This document shows, piece by piece, positions 38,297 to 62,444 of a stretch of 64,000 nt of DNA (position 1 is its first letter; each line of letters begins with the position of its first letter). The stretch is from Spirodela intermedia (lineage: Eukaryota; Streptophyta; Magnoliopsida; Alismatales; Araceae), in contig LR746281.1 in assembly GCA_902729315.2 (NCBI GenBank), positions 4,152,501 to 4,216,500 on the forward strand, written 5' to 3'. Both the position numbers and the translations under genes were made by a program. The notes under the pieces were generated by a model. The model saw only the letters and a list, made by a program, of their open reading frames with translations, had not been told where the DNA came from and ran no database searches.

Positions 38297-38611
38297 AGAA
38301 AGAAAAAGTTAAAAATACCGATTAGGGAGGCATCGAAGTTTATAGACGGATTAACCAGCACAATTTGGAGGCAAATTAACCAAAAGGAAACAGAAAAGTT
38401 CAGTGATGAACACGGACATGTCGAGAGAAAACTAGAGTACGCCGCGATAAGACGAAGAAGACATCTTGCAGTACTGTCGAAGAGGAGTGGATGGGAGTGG
38501 TACCTGCGACGTTAGGCTCTTGACGGTGTCCTTTGTCCGTGGGATTCCACGCGCGGGCTCATCTTCTCCCGCATCCGCTAGCTGTTTCGAGCAGGCAATG
38601 CAGGTCAGCAT
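36199..38611 (-). CDS. BRX: BREVIS RADIX family protein
   Basis: Plant-specific regulator of vascular and root growth; family members associate with the plasma membrane and interact with PAX/D6-type kinases. Five exons in phase: 38611-38504, 37750-37317, 37231-37102, 36685-36369, 36277-36199, giving 355 aa (Arabidopsis BRX 344). Residues 1-11 are MLTCIACSKQL, with the cysteines used for membrane attachment in the family. KDTVKSLTSQ and MMLKFSGAYRH follow. BRX domain 1 is about 152-210 (EWVAQVEPGVHVTFLSIPGG, then REMFNKWQAQRWWGENYDRI). BRX domain 2 is about 301-355 (EWVAQDQPGVYITIRQLPDG, then REQFAEKNAKRWWELNQERI), ending at the stop. The gene is convergent with the frameshifted gene and divergent from GTG1/COLD1. 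Which family member (BRX or a BRX-like) I cannot tell. Confidence 0.95.
37032..37064. repeat. (GA)n tract in BRX intron 3
   Basis: About 33 bp of GA repeat 38 bp after the exon 3 donor in gene sense. Confidence 0.85.
38264..38293. repeat. (GA)n tract in BRX intron 1
   Basis: About 30 bp of GA repeat, CT in gene sense. Confidence 0.85.
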
Positions 38612-40440
<1,829 letters not shown>

Positions 40441-40467
40441 CTTTCCCCATCTGCCACTGGCCGCCGT

Positions 40468-40485
40468 CGCCGTTATATAACGGCG
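40468..40485. promoter_or_regulatory. 18-bp perfect palindrome containing a TATA core
   Basis: CGCCGTTATATAACGGCG equals its own reverse complement. It sits upstream of the inferred BRX leader exon (minus) and about 450 bp upstream of the GTG1/COLD1 start (plus), in a position to serve as a TATA element in either direction. Function inferred. Confidence 0.5.
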
Positions 40486-40932
40486 TTATGAAGCGTCCTC
40501 TCTGGGGATTAATGTGCCTCGGCTCTTGGGCCCCACAGTTCCGTCTCGGTCACCGAACCACCCCCGACAATGGGGAGGACGTCGGCCTCTGACCGTACGC
40601 ATCTCTCTGATCCTAATCTGTACAGTTCTGTCCGTCCGATCGATGAGTCCCGTCAAATCGAGCGCGGCAATCGGCGTATTCTGATCCGTTCGATCCAATG
40701 AACGGCCAGCATTTTCCAGGATAATTCAATTTTATAAAATGACAAATAAGTGGGCCTAAGATTTATTGGGCTAATGTTGGGCCGTTCTTGGAGGGGGGGT
40801 GGGAAGTGAGGGGAGTAGGAGGGGTGTGGAGGCGACTCCTGGAGAAAAGGAACGGGGGAAGCTCAGAGGGGCCTTGTGGGGTCTTCTTGCTCGTGGGAGG
40901 CGAGATCCCGAGGGAGGGCGGTGGCGGTGGCG

Positions 40933-52242
<11,310 letters not shown>

Positions 52243-52293
52243 TTGACCACCTCATGCACATATTCCTGTGGCTTCCATTGAAGCGTCAAATGA

Positions 52294-52336
52294 ATACCAT
52301 ACCATACCATACCATACCATATCATATCATATCATC
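52294..52336. repeat. (ATACC)n/(ATATC)n pentanucleotide repeat
   Basis: Five or six ATACC units followed by four ATATC units, 50 bp after the GTG1/COLD1 stop and so probably in its 3'UTR. The second block differs from the first by one C-to-T change, suggesting repeat expansion after mutation. Confidence 0.85.
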
Positions 52337-52846
52337 CCGAGTGGTGCAGAATGTTAGCCAAGTACCCAGCCGCTAAGGAGGTGTTATTATGAGCAAGTAG
52401 CCCCAGATTGGCTAGATTTTGTTCATGTTTATTCTTGGAGCTTCTAGGCATTCTGATATCAAGCATAGATAGTCTCTTTTCTCTCTCTCTAGCCTGTATC
52501 TTATATCTTGTGTTGTGGAATGCTAGAGATTGATAGAACTTGTGAATCTGCATACTGCACAGAGGTGGTGGTAGCAATTGCATTGGGGGAGCACTCATTT
52601 TATTATAATCAGTGGTTGGGGTTCTTGTCTGATCTAGAGTTGGAAGTGGTGGTGAACAAGATGGTCTATTATTTCTTGGTGTGGTTGAAAGATGCGACTA
52701 TGTTGTGGAGGTGAGAAGTTGCATGGCCACTCTCCTCTCTAGAAGTTTTATATCCAAATTCTTTTGTTGTCATTATTTCTCTCACAAAGTCTTGTGTAAT
52801 TTCATTTTCAACTGCCCTATCTTGTCAATTGGAACTCTAAACCTAA

Positions 52847-52849
<3 letters not shown>

Positions 52850-52879
<30 letters not shown>
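52850..52879. repeat. (GA)n microsatellite
   Basis: About 30 bp of GA repeat, immediately left of the duplicated segment. Confidence 0.85.
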
Positions 52880-52881
<2 letters not shown>

Positions 52882-52924
52882 ATTGAAGGGAGCTTGTCTC
52901 TCCCATTAATGCACATGAGGAAGA

Positions 52925-53622
52925 TTTGTCAACATTTTAGAGATGCAGGCGAATTAGATGGAAAAAATTGTCAACATGTTCTTAAACATTGATATGTTAA
53001 AAGTTGATTGTGGAAAGGGGAGTGACATGTAATGTTAGGAAATGTTTAGTAGATAATTTGGGAGAAGAAATTATTATCTTTTTTAAAGTCAATTTATCTC
53101 ATGGCTCAACAAAAAATTTGGTACAAGTTTAAATAAATATTTGTCAAACCTTTTTTAAAGTTTTGCTATGTTCTTGGGTTTCAATGAAAATTTTCACCAA
53201 ATATTTTCATTATGTTCTAGAATAATGAAAAATTCGAAATAATCTCAACAAAATAGTTATTTGAGATTCACCTATGTTTCAATTAGACTCCTTAACTAAT
53301 CAAAAAGTGTAAAAAAGTTTTAATACATGTTTATTTCAGATTTAGCCAAAAATTTTAAATAGTGATTGGAACAAATATTCAATTCCAAAAAAACAACAAA
53401 ATATATTTATGATTTAACCAATATTTTCAAGACCCAAGGAAAATTAGGTTGAATCTCAATTTTTTTTTGTTTGTTGAGTGTATGTTCCTTTCTTGTGAAC
53501 AATAATAGACAAAGATATATTGTGGAATGTCAAAGCTATGAAAAATAAGATGCAGCTTCATTTTAACAACACTAGGTTTCAATTTTCTATTATATTTTGC
53601 ATAGCGCTGAAATATGATGTCT
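52925..53622 (+). repeat. Duplicated segment, copy A
   Basis: Two blocks (about 52925-53073 and 53472-53622) match copy B at 54196-54562 in the same order and orientation. Shared words include GGAAATGTTTAGTAGATAAT and TCTTGTGAACAATAATAGA. Between the blocks copy A has about 400 bp of AT-rich sequence that is largely absent from copy B. Confidence 0.7.
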
Positions 53623-54195
53623 TTAACTCTGGCACCATCTGGTGGACATCAAATTTGGGCATTTTGAAAATAGAGTTCCCACATCTCTGAATTTTTTTCC
53701 TCTAGATCAGTATGCCTATTTGCACAACTTGTGAATGCCATCTACAGGTTTTAATTTCTCTACAAAACTTTATAATTTTTCTCATACATACTTGTTTGTA
53801 ATTAACATGTGATTGAAAGTTCTGTAAATTCAAATGAGTAGTTCAAAAGTACCTTCAGTATATCACTTATTTATCATCCATAAACTTCATGGCTTTCTAT
53901 TGATCCCACTATGGGAACAGAAAGTTAGAAATATCTTGGTTGTGCTTGCCAGCAATATGTATAACAAAAAAAATCTTCAATTATTAGCTCACCATTATTG
54001 TAGTGAATCTGAAAGTTTACATGCATAAACCTATTTATGGCCCAAATTAAAAAACTTAACTAGAAAAATTCTTAAAGCAATAGTTTTTGAACATCAACAG
54101 GATAAATTTCAAGAATATATCTCAACAAAAAAAACACAGCAGAATATTTTAATGGAGCACAAAACATAGGGAGAAGAATGTGAGAATCATTTTTC

Positions 54196-54562
54196 TCCAT
54201 TTTAGAGATAGGCAGGCAACCTGGATGGAAAAAATTGCCAACATGTTCTTTAGCATTGATACATTGAAAGTTGATCGTGAAAGGGCAGAGAGATGCAATG
54301 CTAGGAAATGTTTAGTAGATAATTTGGGAGAAGAAGTTATGAGCACGAAATTTCAAGAAACTATTGACTGCTCAGTGTATGTTCTTTCTTGTGAACAATA
54401 ATAGATAAATATATATTGTGGAATGCAGATATATTAAAGAAAAATTAGAATTACTCAAAGTCAAACAGAATGAAAGCTATGAAAAATAAGATTGCTTGAT
54501 TTTAAAAACACATGGGTTTCAATTTTCTGTTGTATTTTGCATAGTGCTGAAATATGAGGTCT
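54196..54562 (+). repeat. Duplicated segment, copy B, with a possible Ulp1-like fragment
   Basis: More compact partner of copy A. A frame at 54180-54401 reads SIDTLKVDRERAERCNARKC, then CLVDNLGEEV, then ETIDCSVYVLSC. The order is reminiscent of the C-terminal part of Ulp1/SENP cysteine proteases (a DSL block, then the DCGVFV motif). Such domains occur in plant Mutator-like elements and in SUMO/NEDD8 proteases. The resemblance is weak and the DCG Gly is replaced by Ser. Confidence 0.4.
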
Positions 54563-54569
54563 AAGAATT

Positions 54570-56130
54570 TCAATTCCCCCCATGTGAGCAGAAGTCGCCC
54601 AAGAATTTTGCAATGCAGTAAAACAGTAAAATAGTCACAAACATTTACACTGAATTTGATAATGAGTTGAAGCTACTTTAGAAATTAATAAGAGATGGCT
54701 TCCTTTATGGAAGACACTTGTAGATGAGGTGGACACTGCATAGAAGATCAATAGATTGCATAATGATAATTGCACCCAATTATGTGGATTCACTCACCCA
54801 ATGATGTCCTTGAGATTTGGAATATTTCATTTTTCTACAACACTAATCACATGTATTCCATGAGAGAAGGAAGAAAAAATCTTTAAAGTATTCCAAGTAT
54901 GTCCTTCCTAGTGGATTTTGCAAATAGTGTACCACATAATAACTATACAACATGAATAATGTATCACTTTTCAATTTTAGGGTTGATCCTCAAGGATGGT
55001 GAAAACTAATATTGATTAATTCTAATTTTTCAAACACAAATACTAATTAAAAGAAAGGAACAAAATGAAATAAGATGAGAGAAATGATAATATTCTCCTC
55101 AATGTTCAATATTCTTCTTTCTCAATTACTTTCATAAATTTATTTCTCTGATTTAGCTCTTGATAATTAGAAAGAAGGTTTTAATGGTGAGATGATTAAA
55201 TCAAGAATAGCGAAAAATAATTTAGTGATTATGAAATGAAAAGATGTGAAGTGTGATTGTCAATAGAATGACTTCTAAGAGTAAATGATGAAATAATTTA
55301 GAGAATGTTTTGAAATAATTAAAACTAAGATAAAAAAATAAATTAAAATAATTGGAATGTAGAAACACATTAGTTGTTAATCAAGAGTAAATTAAAATAA
55401 TTAATTTTTCATAAAAATTAATTTTAAAACTATTATCAGACTTTGTTGTTCATCACATAGCAAAGTTCTTTAAATCTAAGAAAGTTTTAATTATCAGATA
55501 AAATCTAAATTAAATCATATAACCTTGAATAAAAATATTTTCCTTTCCTGAAGAAAAAAATACTTAGATTAATTTAATTCGAAAATAAGATCTCTCTAAT
55601 CAATGCTTGTCACCCAAAGAATAAAAAGACATAAAATAAGATAAAAAAGTTTTAAACACAGAACTCTATTGGTCACAACCCCCTTGACCTTATTCCTACT
55701 CTCCAACCTGCTTCTGTTGCCTTTATGTGCCTCCTGACCTCCTAACTTCCAACCCACCATCCTCCTTTATTATTTTATCATCATAAATTCACAAAAACTC
55801 AGAAAAACATATTTTAAAAAATTTCTTAAAGTTTAAATAAAATTCCAATTATTAAATTTCTTTTACAAAAGATCTCATCTTGGGAATTTTAATATTAAAA
55901 TTTCATATTTAACCAATTTAACTCACAATCACATTTAACCTTTTATTTTCAAATAAATATCAATAAATCAAAGTAAATGCATAAAACTTTGTTTTTCTGA
56001 AAATTTATATCAAAATGTATTTGTTAATAAAATAAACCATAAACATAGATACAAATTGACATCTTAATTATATAATTTAAAGGATTATTAAGCACATTTA
56101 GCTAACTAACATGTACTTAGCAACATATGC
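54570..56130. other. AT-rich spacer without gene
   Basis: Very AT-rich with poly-A and poly-T runs. No frame of interest and no repeat boundary seen. Confidence 0.5.
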
Positions 56131-56229
56131 CAAATTGTGATGGAGGATGAAGATGGACAAGTCATACTCCCCCTATATAACTAGTTCACCTATGAGTTGA
56201 GGGAGCAGTTTTGACCCACCAACAATTAG

Positions 56230-57300
56230 TGTATGGCAAGGATGTCTCTTCAGCAACTTGATCTAATGGGGACTACTAAAAAATCTGTACATCCCAAGCA
56301 CACCACACCAGTGAGCACATTTACTGGTACGGGGTATGGCGTAGTCAGTCACACAGCGATCGATGTAGGCAAGGCGACACGACAGGAATGGGCTGGTGTC
56401 AGCACACGAAGGCACAAGTTGCCGCCACATGCGCAGGAGGAATGTAACCGTTGCAGCGCATGCATGAGGGAGGACGAGGCAACACGTTGGTGTGCCGCGG
56501 ATCGGGGATGCAGGGGTTGCTTGTCGGATGCAGGATGAGGTGTCGACCACATGACAATTGTTTCCCCAACATGCTCTCTCCTCGTGCTCCCACCACCCTC
56601 CTTCCACTCAGATGACTCCCCTCCACTGGTGGGTGGGGGCTCCTTGGCCCCGATTTCTCTCTCCCCTTGTGCCCCCTTCGGGCAATTTTGGGGGCCAGGC
56701 AGAGGCCACTCTTCTGCTCTCCCCTCTGAGACCTTGTGACGATCATGAGTGCCCCCTGCCGTGATGATGGGGTGGAAGAACAGCTCTGTCTGGCAGGAGA
56801 AGACCGGCGCACAGCTGTCCACAGCTTCGATGCTGACCACAGCTCCTACACATGAGCTGCAAGAGGAGCCGAAGAGCAGCATGAAGGGAGCCCCGATGGC
56901 AATGAGAATGCAGCAACCTGTGGAATTGAGAAGCATAAATCACAACAGAAATAGTAAAGAGGACTGAGCAGAAATCACACTAAGAGAAGAGAGGAGAAGG
57001 GCAGTTTTCCAGGGAACGAGAAACCGGTGAGAAGCGAATAAGTCTCTCTGAGCACTGGAAGGCGGCAAAAAGGGCGAATGCAAGAGAAAAAGTCAGCAAG
57101 AAAACAAGAAAGAAAGATATGCAGAAGAAGACGATGGCAATACGAAGTAGCAGGCATGGAGATAACCGGAAGAAGATGATAAAAAGATACCAGTGGAAGT
57201 TGATCCCATGCTGATGTGTTTGGAAACTCAGGCCAATCTACGTATGGATGAGGCGGTTTGTTATTATGTGCCTGATAGTAATTCTTCACTTGCATCCACA
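56230..57300. other. GC-rich island, no supported gene
   Basis: A 700-bp GC-rich stretch with overlapping frames of 60-195 codons in several phases, mainly on the minus strand at 56349-56936. The longest has a hydrophobic segment (GCCILIAIGAPFMLLFG) but no domain I recognise. It could be a decayed gene fragment belonging with the receptor-kinase relic at 59.8-60.0 kb. That is speculation. Confidence 0.3.
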
Positions 57301-57309
57301 CAAAAAATT

Positions 57310-59660
57310 AAATGATAAGAATTATAAAGAAGTTTAAAATCAATTTAGGACAATAAAATATCAAGAAAACGAAATTAAATTAGTTTAAAAATTAAAAATT
57401 CTACTTTGACACAGAATTGAGGTGAAATAATGAATTTGAAATTGATTTTTGATGCATAAATCCATTCTGCAAATAAATATGGGATTAATCCAAACTTGAA
57501 AACGACCACCATCAAGTGTCACTGTCAATGTCAACAGGAAGAAGAAAATGATCAATTTTTTTGCCCAAAATTGAATGTTTTGGCCATTGGTGAGAATCCT
57601 TGCTTCTCCTCATTTCTCTCCTTAATTACGTCAAATTTAATTAAATAAATCTACCCTATGGGCTTCTATAAATCGCACTTTCTCCCTTCAATAATTCATG
57701 CCCTTACATAGATGGTTGAAATCCAAGTTTGAAATAATATATTTCTAGTGGACCAAACTTTGACCAAGTCAACTGAACCCTAATGACATTAGTTGCAAAT
57801 ATTTCATTTGTAAATGAAAGGGACCATTTTCCTTAATTTCTTTTATTTCTTTCCACAAAGTTCTAGTTCACAAAGCATCTTGATGGAGGAGAGGATGGGT
57901 GTTGTACAAGCATGGTCTAGTAAATCTTTAACAATTTGTTTTTTTAACTTTGCATTAACATAGGTTTTTACCTCAATCCATTGAAAAAATGTTAGTAACA
58001 TATCCCAATATTGAAGTACATATCCCCACTCTCACTCTGTGATCAGTACCTGACTTCTTCTTTCTATGATCACTCCTTTGTCTCTCTCACCCATAATCTA
58101 CTCTTCCCATCTCTCAGTTCCTACATTATAAGCCTTCTCCATTAAATCGATTATCTCCCCCACCATTATCCCATAACTCACTTGTCAGCTATAATAAGTA
58201 TAGAAACACTCCTTCAAATGGAAAAACTAAATAATCAGTTTGGTAGTAATAAGTACAAGAGTTATTAGAGGATGCTAGAAAACCTAAAGATAAATAAACA
58301 CCCCCTTAAATGAAAAATTACCTGGGCTGCAATGCACTGATCACAAATCACTAATTGGCAGTGGGCTGATCCTATGATACTACATTTCAATATCAGTCAT
58401 CCAAAAAAATGTTCAACAGGGAGCAAGGAGGAATGAACTAACCTCCACAACGTCAATGGGTTAATTTTCTAGAATTGCATGAAAAACTCTATAGCAAATT
58501 AATATTGGACAAAGTTTAACATATAATATAAAATCTAATCTTTTCATTTGTTATATCATTTGGTTCTCTAAATGTTACTACTTCCCTTAGCAACTAACAA
58601 TTAAAGAGGAAAACAAAAATCGCATAAAAAATTTGCAACATTTATGACACATTTGGACACACTTCAACAAAATTACCAACATTACTACAAGGCTGGATTA
58701 TTTATATTACACTTAATTTTGTGGCTGTCTTGCTAAATGAGGGTTTCATATTTTCTCCCTATGATCAATGTTCTTTGGCATGAAACATCAAAGCAGAGAG
58801 CAGATGTAAGGTAAACTTCCCAAATAGACCACACTTCTTTTGGCTTTTTTTATCTTCACTCAGGCCACTCTTGCATCCCTACTTCTTGTAATCTCTTTAG
58901 GTATTAATGTCACGTAAACAAGGAAGTCAATCATATGACCTAGGTTACATATGTCTATTAATTAATATCATGAGAAAATTTTCTAGTTTGATCTATCTCA
59001 TGAAATCCCATTTAATTATTTATAAACTAGTGGAAAAATGAGTTCATATCTTTCTGAGATCCATATTCCACATGTGTTGCAAAGATAATTTGTCCTAGTT
59101 CATAAACTAGGACTATGAGCAACAAGATGTTCTTACTCAATAGAAACAAAGATATTTATATCTAGTGCACTTACTAGTTCTATGCTATCAGAGAGTTAGA
59201 TCACCTTTTAGTGGGCAGAAAATTGTTGCAAATTGACATGATTGTAAGAAATTTGACAACATCAGAGACATTGTTGACATCATAATTAGACAATTCACCA
59301 TCTATCTAGAAAAGAAAATTTATTAGTAGTTAACCATAATCATGCAAACATGGTCTAAGTGCAAGTAATATGTTAATTTTTTTTCTTTTATTCATGAGCA
59401 CTATGTTGTATAAGTATAATCCATGGAAAAGCTAATTTTTAAAAAAAATCAAAACTTATTACAAGCAAGAAGCTAGAGAGAGAATATCATTGAAACATAA
59501 AAGAAATAACTATGACAGTGATTCGGATGGTAAATGCAGGCTTGAGTATATATAATGTTTCACATGGAGTTCAATTTCCTTTAGATCATATCATAAAATT
59601 TGAACCAGGCCGATCATTTTAAAACGTAAGAATATTGATTCCTAATTAATTATATGCAAT
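57310..59660. other. AT-rich spacer without gene
   Basis: No coding frame, RNA or repeat recognised. Words such as TTTGACCAAGTCAACTGAACC near 57765 look like mobile-element debris. Confidence 0.4.
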
Positions 59661-59665
59661 ATATG

Positions 59666-59768
<103 letters not shown>

Positions 59769-59799
59769 AACGATGTTAGATTCTTGAGAGCGGGACCAC

Positions 59800-59998
59800 A
59801 TACTGAGCAGAGCATGATGATGTGGGTCATCTTCTCGTCATAGAGATTGCCGAGGCCAAGGTCGGAGATTTTTAGGTTTACATCAGTGCCGAGGAGCACG
59901 TAGCTGGGCCTCATGTCTGTGTGGACGGTCCTCAACCACAACTCCTCGTGCAGGTACAGCAGCCCCCTCGCCGTCCCGACGCAGATCTCGTACCATGC
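59800..59998 (-). pseudogene. Receptor-like kinase fragment (LRR VIII-2-like catalytic loop)
   Basis: The minus strand reads AWYEICVGTARGLLYLHEEL, then TVHTDMRPSYVLLGTDVNLK, then ISDLGLGNLYDEKMTH. This matches subdomains VIb-VII of plant receptor kinases (RYEIC..ARGL.YLHEES, IVHRDVKASNILLD, KISDFGLAKLYD..KTHIS). HRD is HTD, the catalytic-loop Lys is Arg and DFG is DLG. After MTH the homology stops, the activation loop is lost, and a TGA lies in frame two codons upstream. No N-lobe is seen nearby. A dead fragment is likely; an exon of an unusual pseudokinase is the less likely alternative. Confidence 0.65.
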
Positions 59999-60009
59999 CG
60001 CTCACTCTA

Positions 60010-60470
60010 GCTGCAACCCTCCGCCGCTCTTCCCTGCAACTCCGACTGCGGCGCCGCCAACCAGCCGCTTTTCAGTTTCATAAACAAAGAAGAAAAACAA
60101 GAAAAGAAAAGAAAAGGAAAGAATGAAGGAAGGAAGGAAGGAGGAGGTGATTAGGCTGCTTCACGGTCACCCTCCTCCCGTCGAAGAGCTTCCCCAGCGG
60201 AAGGCGAACAGGCCAAGGCAATGTGCTTCTTCTTTTTCCTCTCTCTCCTTTCTCCTTATTCCCTCTTTTTCTTTGGTCTTCCACTCCTCTCTCACGTTGG
60301 GAACTGTTAAGATGGTTCACGGTGGACCTACGAATGGGGCAACGGTCACGGTGGATCGGCCAAATCGGGCGTTGGATCGGTCGAAGCTGCGGATCAAGAC
60401 GGTTTGGTGGATCAGCGGACCGCTTTTGGGGGGAAAAACCCGAGCCTCTCCTCTCCGCCCCCCCCCCCTT
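60010..60470. other. GC-richer spacer beside the kinase fragment
   Basis: Contains AAGGAAGG-type purine repeats near 60118-60145 and GGATCGG words. No domain found on either strand. Confidence 0.35.
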
Positions 60471-60472
60471 CC

Positions 60473-60617
60473 CCAGTCTCTTTGTCTCTCTATCTCTCTC
60501 CCTCTCTTTGTCTCTCTCTACGCCTGTCTCTGTCTCTATCTCTCTCCCTCTCTCCCCTCTCTCCCTCTCTCCCCTCTCTCCCTCTCTATGTGTCTCTCTC
60601 TCCGCCTGTCTCTTTCT
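60473..60617. repeat. C/T-rich low-complexity tract
   Basis: About 145 bp of irregular TCTC/CCCTCTC/TGTCTC repeats. It gives open frames on both strands that are artefacts of composition. Confidence 0.85.
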
Positions 60618-60779
60618 CTCCCTCATGTGTCCTCCTGAAACTGTGAGAACGTTGAGGAGATGGGCATCAACTGCTAGATTATATGGTTGCATACCTGCAT
60701 TCGATGCCTTGGGGGAGCTCCAATAAAACATGTAAAAAGCCTGGCTGTTTGCCATTCATTTTATCCCAGATTATATTGA

Positions 60780-62440
60780 TTGATCCTTTTTTGTTTTTGT
60801 GCTTATATGAGATCATGACGTGACTTAGTCATTGTATATTAAATCACGTAAATAAAAAATTTATAAAACTAGAAAATACGAATTTTTGAATATTTAGAAG
60901 TATTTCTAAATAAATATATCAATTATAATTTAATAAAAATTCTAAAAATAATGGTAATTTTCTAAGTCAATCACAAGGATGTGATATAATATCTGATAAT
61001 TATTCAGAATTTTTCTCAATGAATATGATTTTCTATGAATTTTATACTAGGAAATAAAAGGAAATATATTTAAAATTCACAAAAAAGGAAAATAAAGGCG
61101 TGGACGTTAGGATGATGTTAGTGCCCGACGAGCGAGAATCGAGCAGAAATAGAGTTCCACCTGGTGATTCTTACGTAAGCGATTACAGATGATTTAATTG
61201 ATCAAATTAGTATCTGTAAAAATCGAAAGAATCGTAATAGAACAAAGTATATTTTAGTAAATTAAAAACATAAAAATTATCACTAAATGAAGCATAAAGT
61301 AAATTGAAAGTAAGAAAATAGAGTTCTGGCGTTGCGTTGGCGATGCGTCGGCGATGCATTGGAATCTTGAGTATTCAGGAGGATCGTTGTGTAGTGTCCA
61401 TGGCCTCGAAGGCTCTCCTTGGACAAAGATGACGCAGGCAATCTCTAGATCTTCTCGTGAAGTCTAGAGATTAATGAAGTGGGTCGTTGAATCGTCTCCG
61501 GCGGCTGTCACTCGGTAGAGCGGACAAATGGCAACTTTGCGGCTCTTTGGCGGTTGTCACCCGATAGAGAGGAGTTAGATGGAGGTGGGGCGCATGTTAG
61601 GGAGCTTCATCCTCAGTTCCGCACAGCAAGAAGAGGCTTTTCATCACCTCTGGTACGCTCTCAGGAGGTGGCGACTTGTCTCTTGGCGGATCATCCTCTT
61701 CTCGACGACGGCTTATTTTTCAATCAATCGAAGATGATTTACTCGATGGATTCGCGATCCTTTTATCGCGAATTGTTCAACAATTTTAGTAGCAATACTC
61801 CGCAAATCGCATTGACGAGATTTTTGCCGATGATCCAGCGATTCTCGTTGCTTAATCCTTCACCGGCGATCTGTAGGAAAGTCACGATAATCAGATAAAA
61901 ATATATGAATTTTAACTCTAGGAGGATTCAAACCCGCACTGGTTGCCTGCCTGTGAGGAAGGTGTGACGCGGGTTTAGTCCCACATCAGTTGTGCACCGA
62001 TTTATTAGGCGAATATATATAATGTATATAATGTTAGCTTTGTAAGCAAAGTTCTTCTCTCGCATGTACGACCACTCCTTGCCCCACGCCCGCTAGCCAC
62101 CGGTGACGTGGAAGGGGAGTGGCACACACGTGCCCCTATCGGTCCAAGTTAAGCCACTCAAGCCCCTGCTCGCGGCTACTCCCCGACTATGCTTCCGTCC
62201 CACTTGCAGGCCCGGCTGGCCAATGGGTCTCCCATTTTGTAATATTTTTATTTTTATTTCTTGTTCTTCATTTATCTCAAAAGTAAGACTATAAAAATTC
62301 TATAAAATCACATAATTACCCAAAAATTCACGTTAATCAATTAAAAACCACAAATCATTCTTTAACACAAATATAAGCCTATTTATCATGAGTTAAGGCT
62401 AAAACTATATTATTTACTAATTATTAACTCATGATAATGA
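60780..62440. other. Repeat-like non-coding DNA
   Basis: AT-rich to 61310, then a GC-richer part (61320-61900) with a near-repeat GGCGGCTGTCACTCGGTAGA / GGCGGTTGTCACCCGATAGA at about 61500 and 61551. No gene. Probably mobile-element sequence. Confidence 0.4.
61977..62024 (+). promoter_or_regulatory. USE-like element plus TATA box
   Basis: AGTCCCACATCAG resembles the plant snRNA upstream sequence element (RTCCCACATCG). About 24 bp later comes ATATATATAATG, the spacing of Pol III-type snRNA promoters. I do not recognise any RNA downstream, and similar boxes occur in plant LTRs. Confidence 0.3.
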
Positions 62441-62444
62441 AGAC

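Noticed and set aside
56349-56936. 195-codon minus-strand frame with a hydrophobic segment
   Set aside because: No recognisable domain, other frames of similar length overlap it, and no splice partners are evident.
60078-60755. 225-codon minus-strand frame
   Set aside because: Its length comes from the CT-rich low-complexity tract (ERER/RER repeats). The non-repetitive ends show no known motif.
61918-61940. tRNA-like word ATTCAAACCCGC
   Set aside because: It resembles part of a T-arm, but no cloverleaf, acceptor pairing or anticodon arm can be formed around it.
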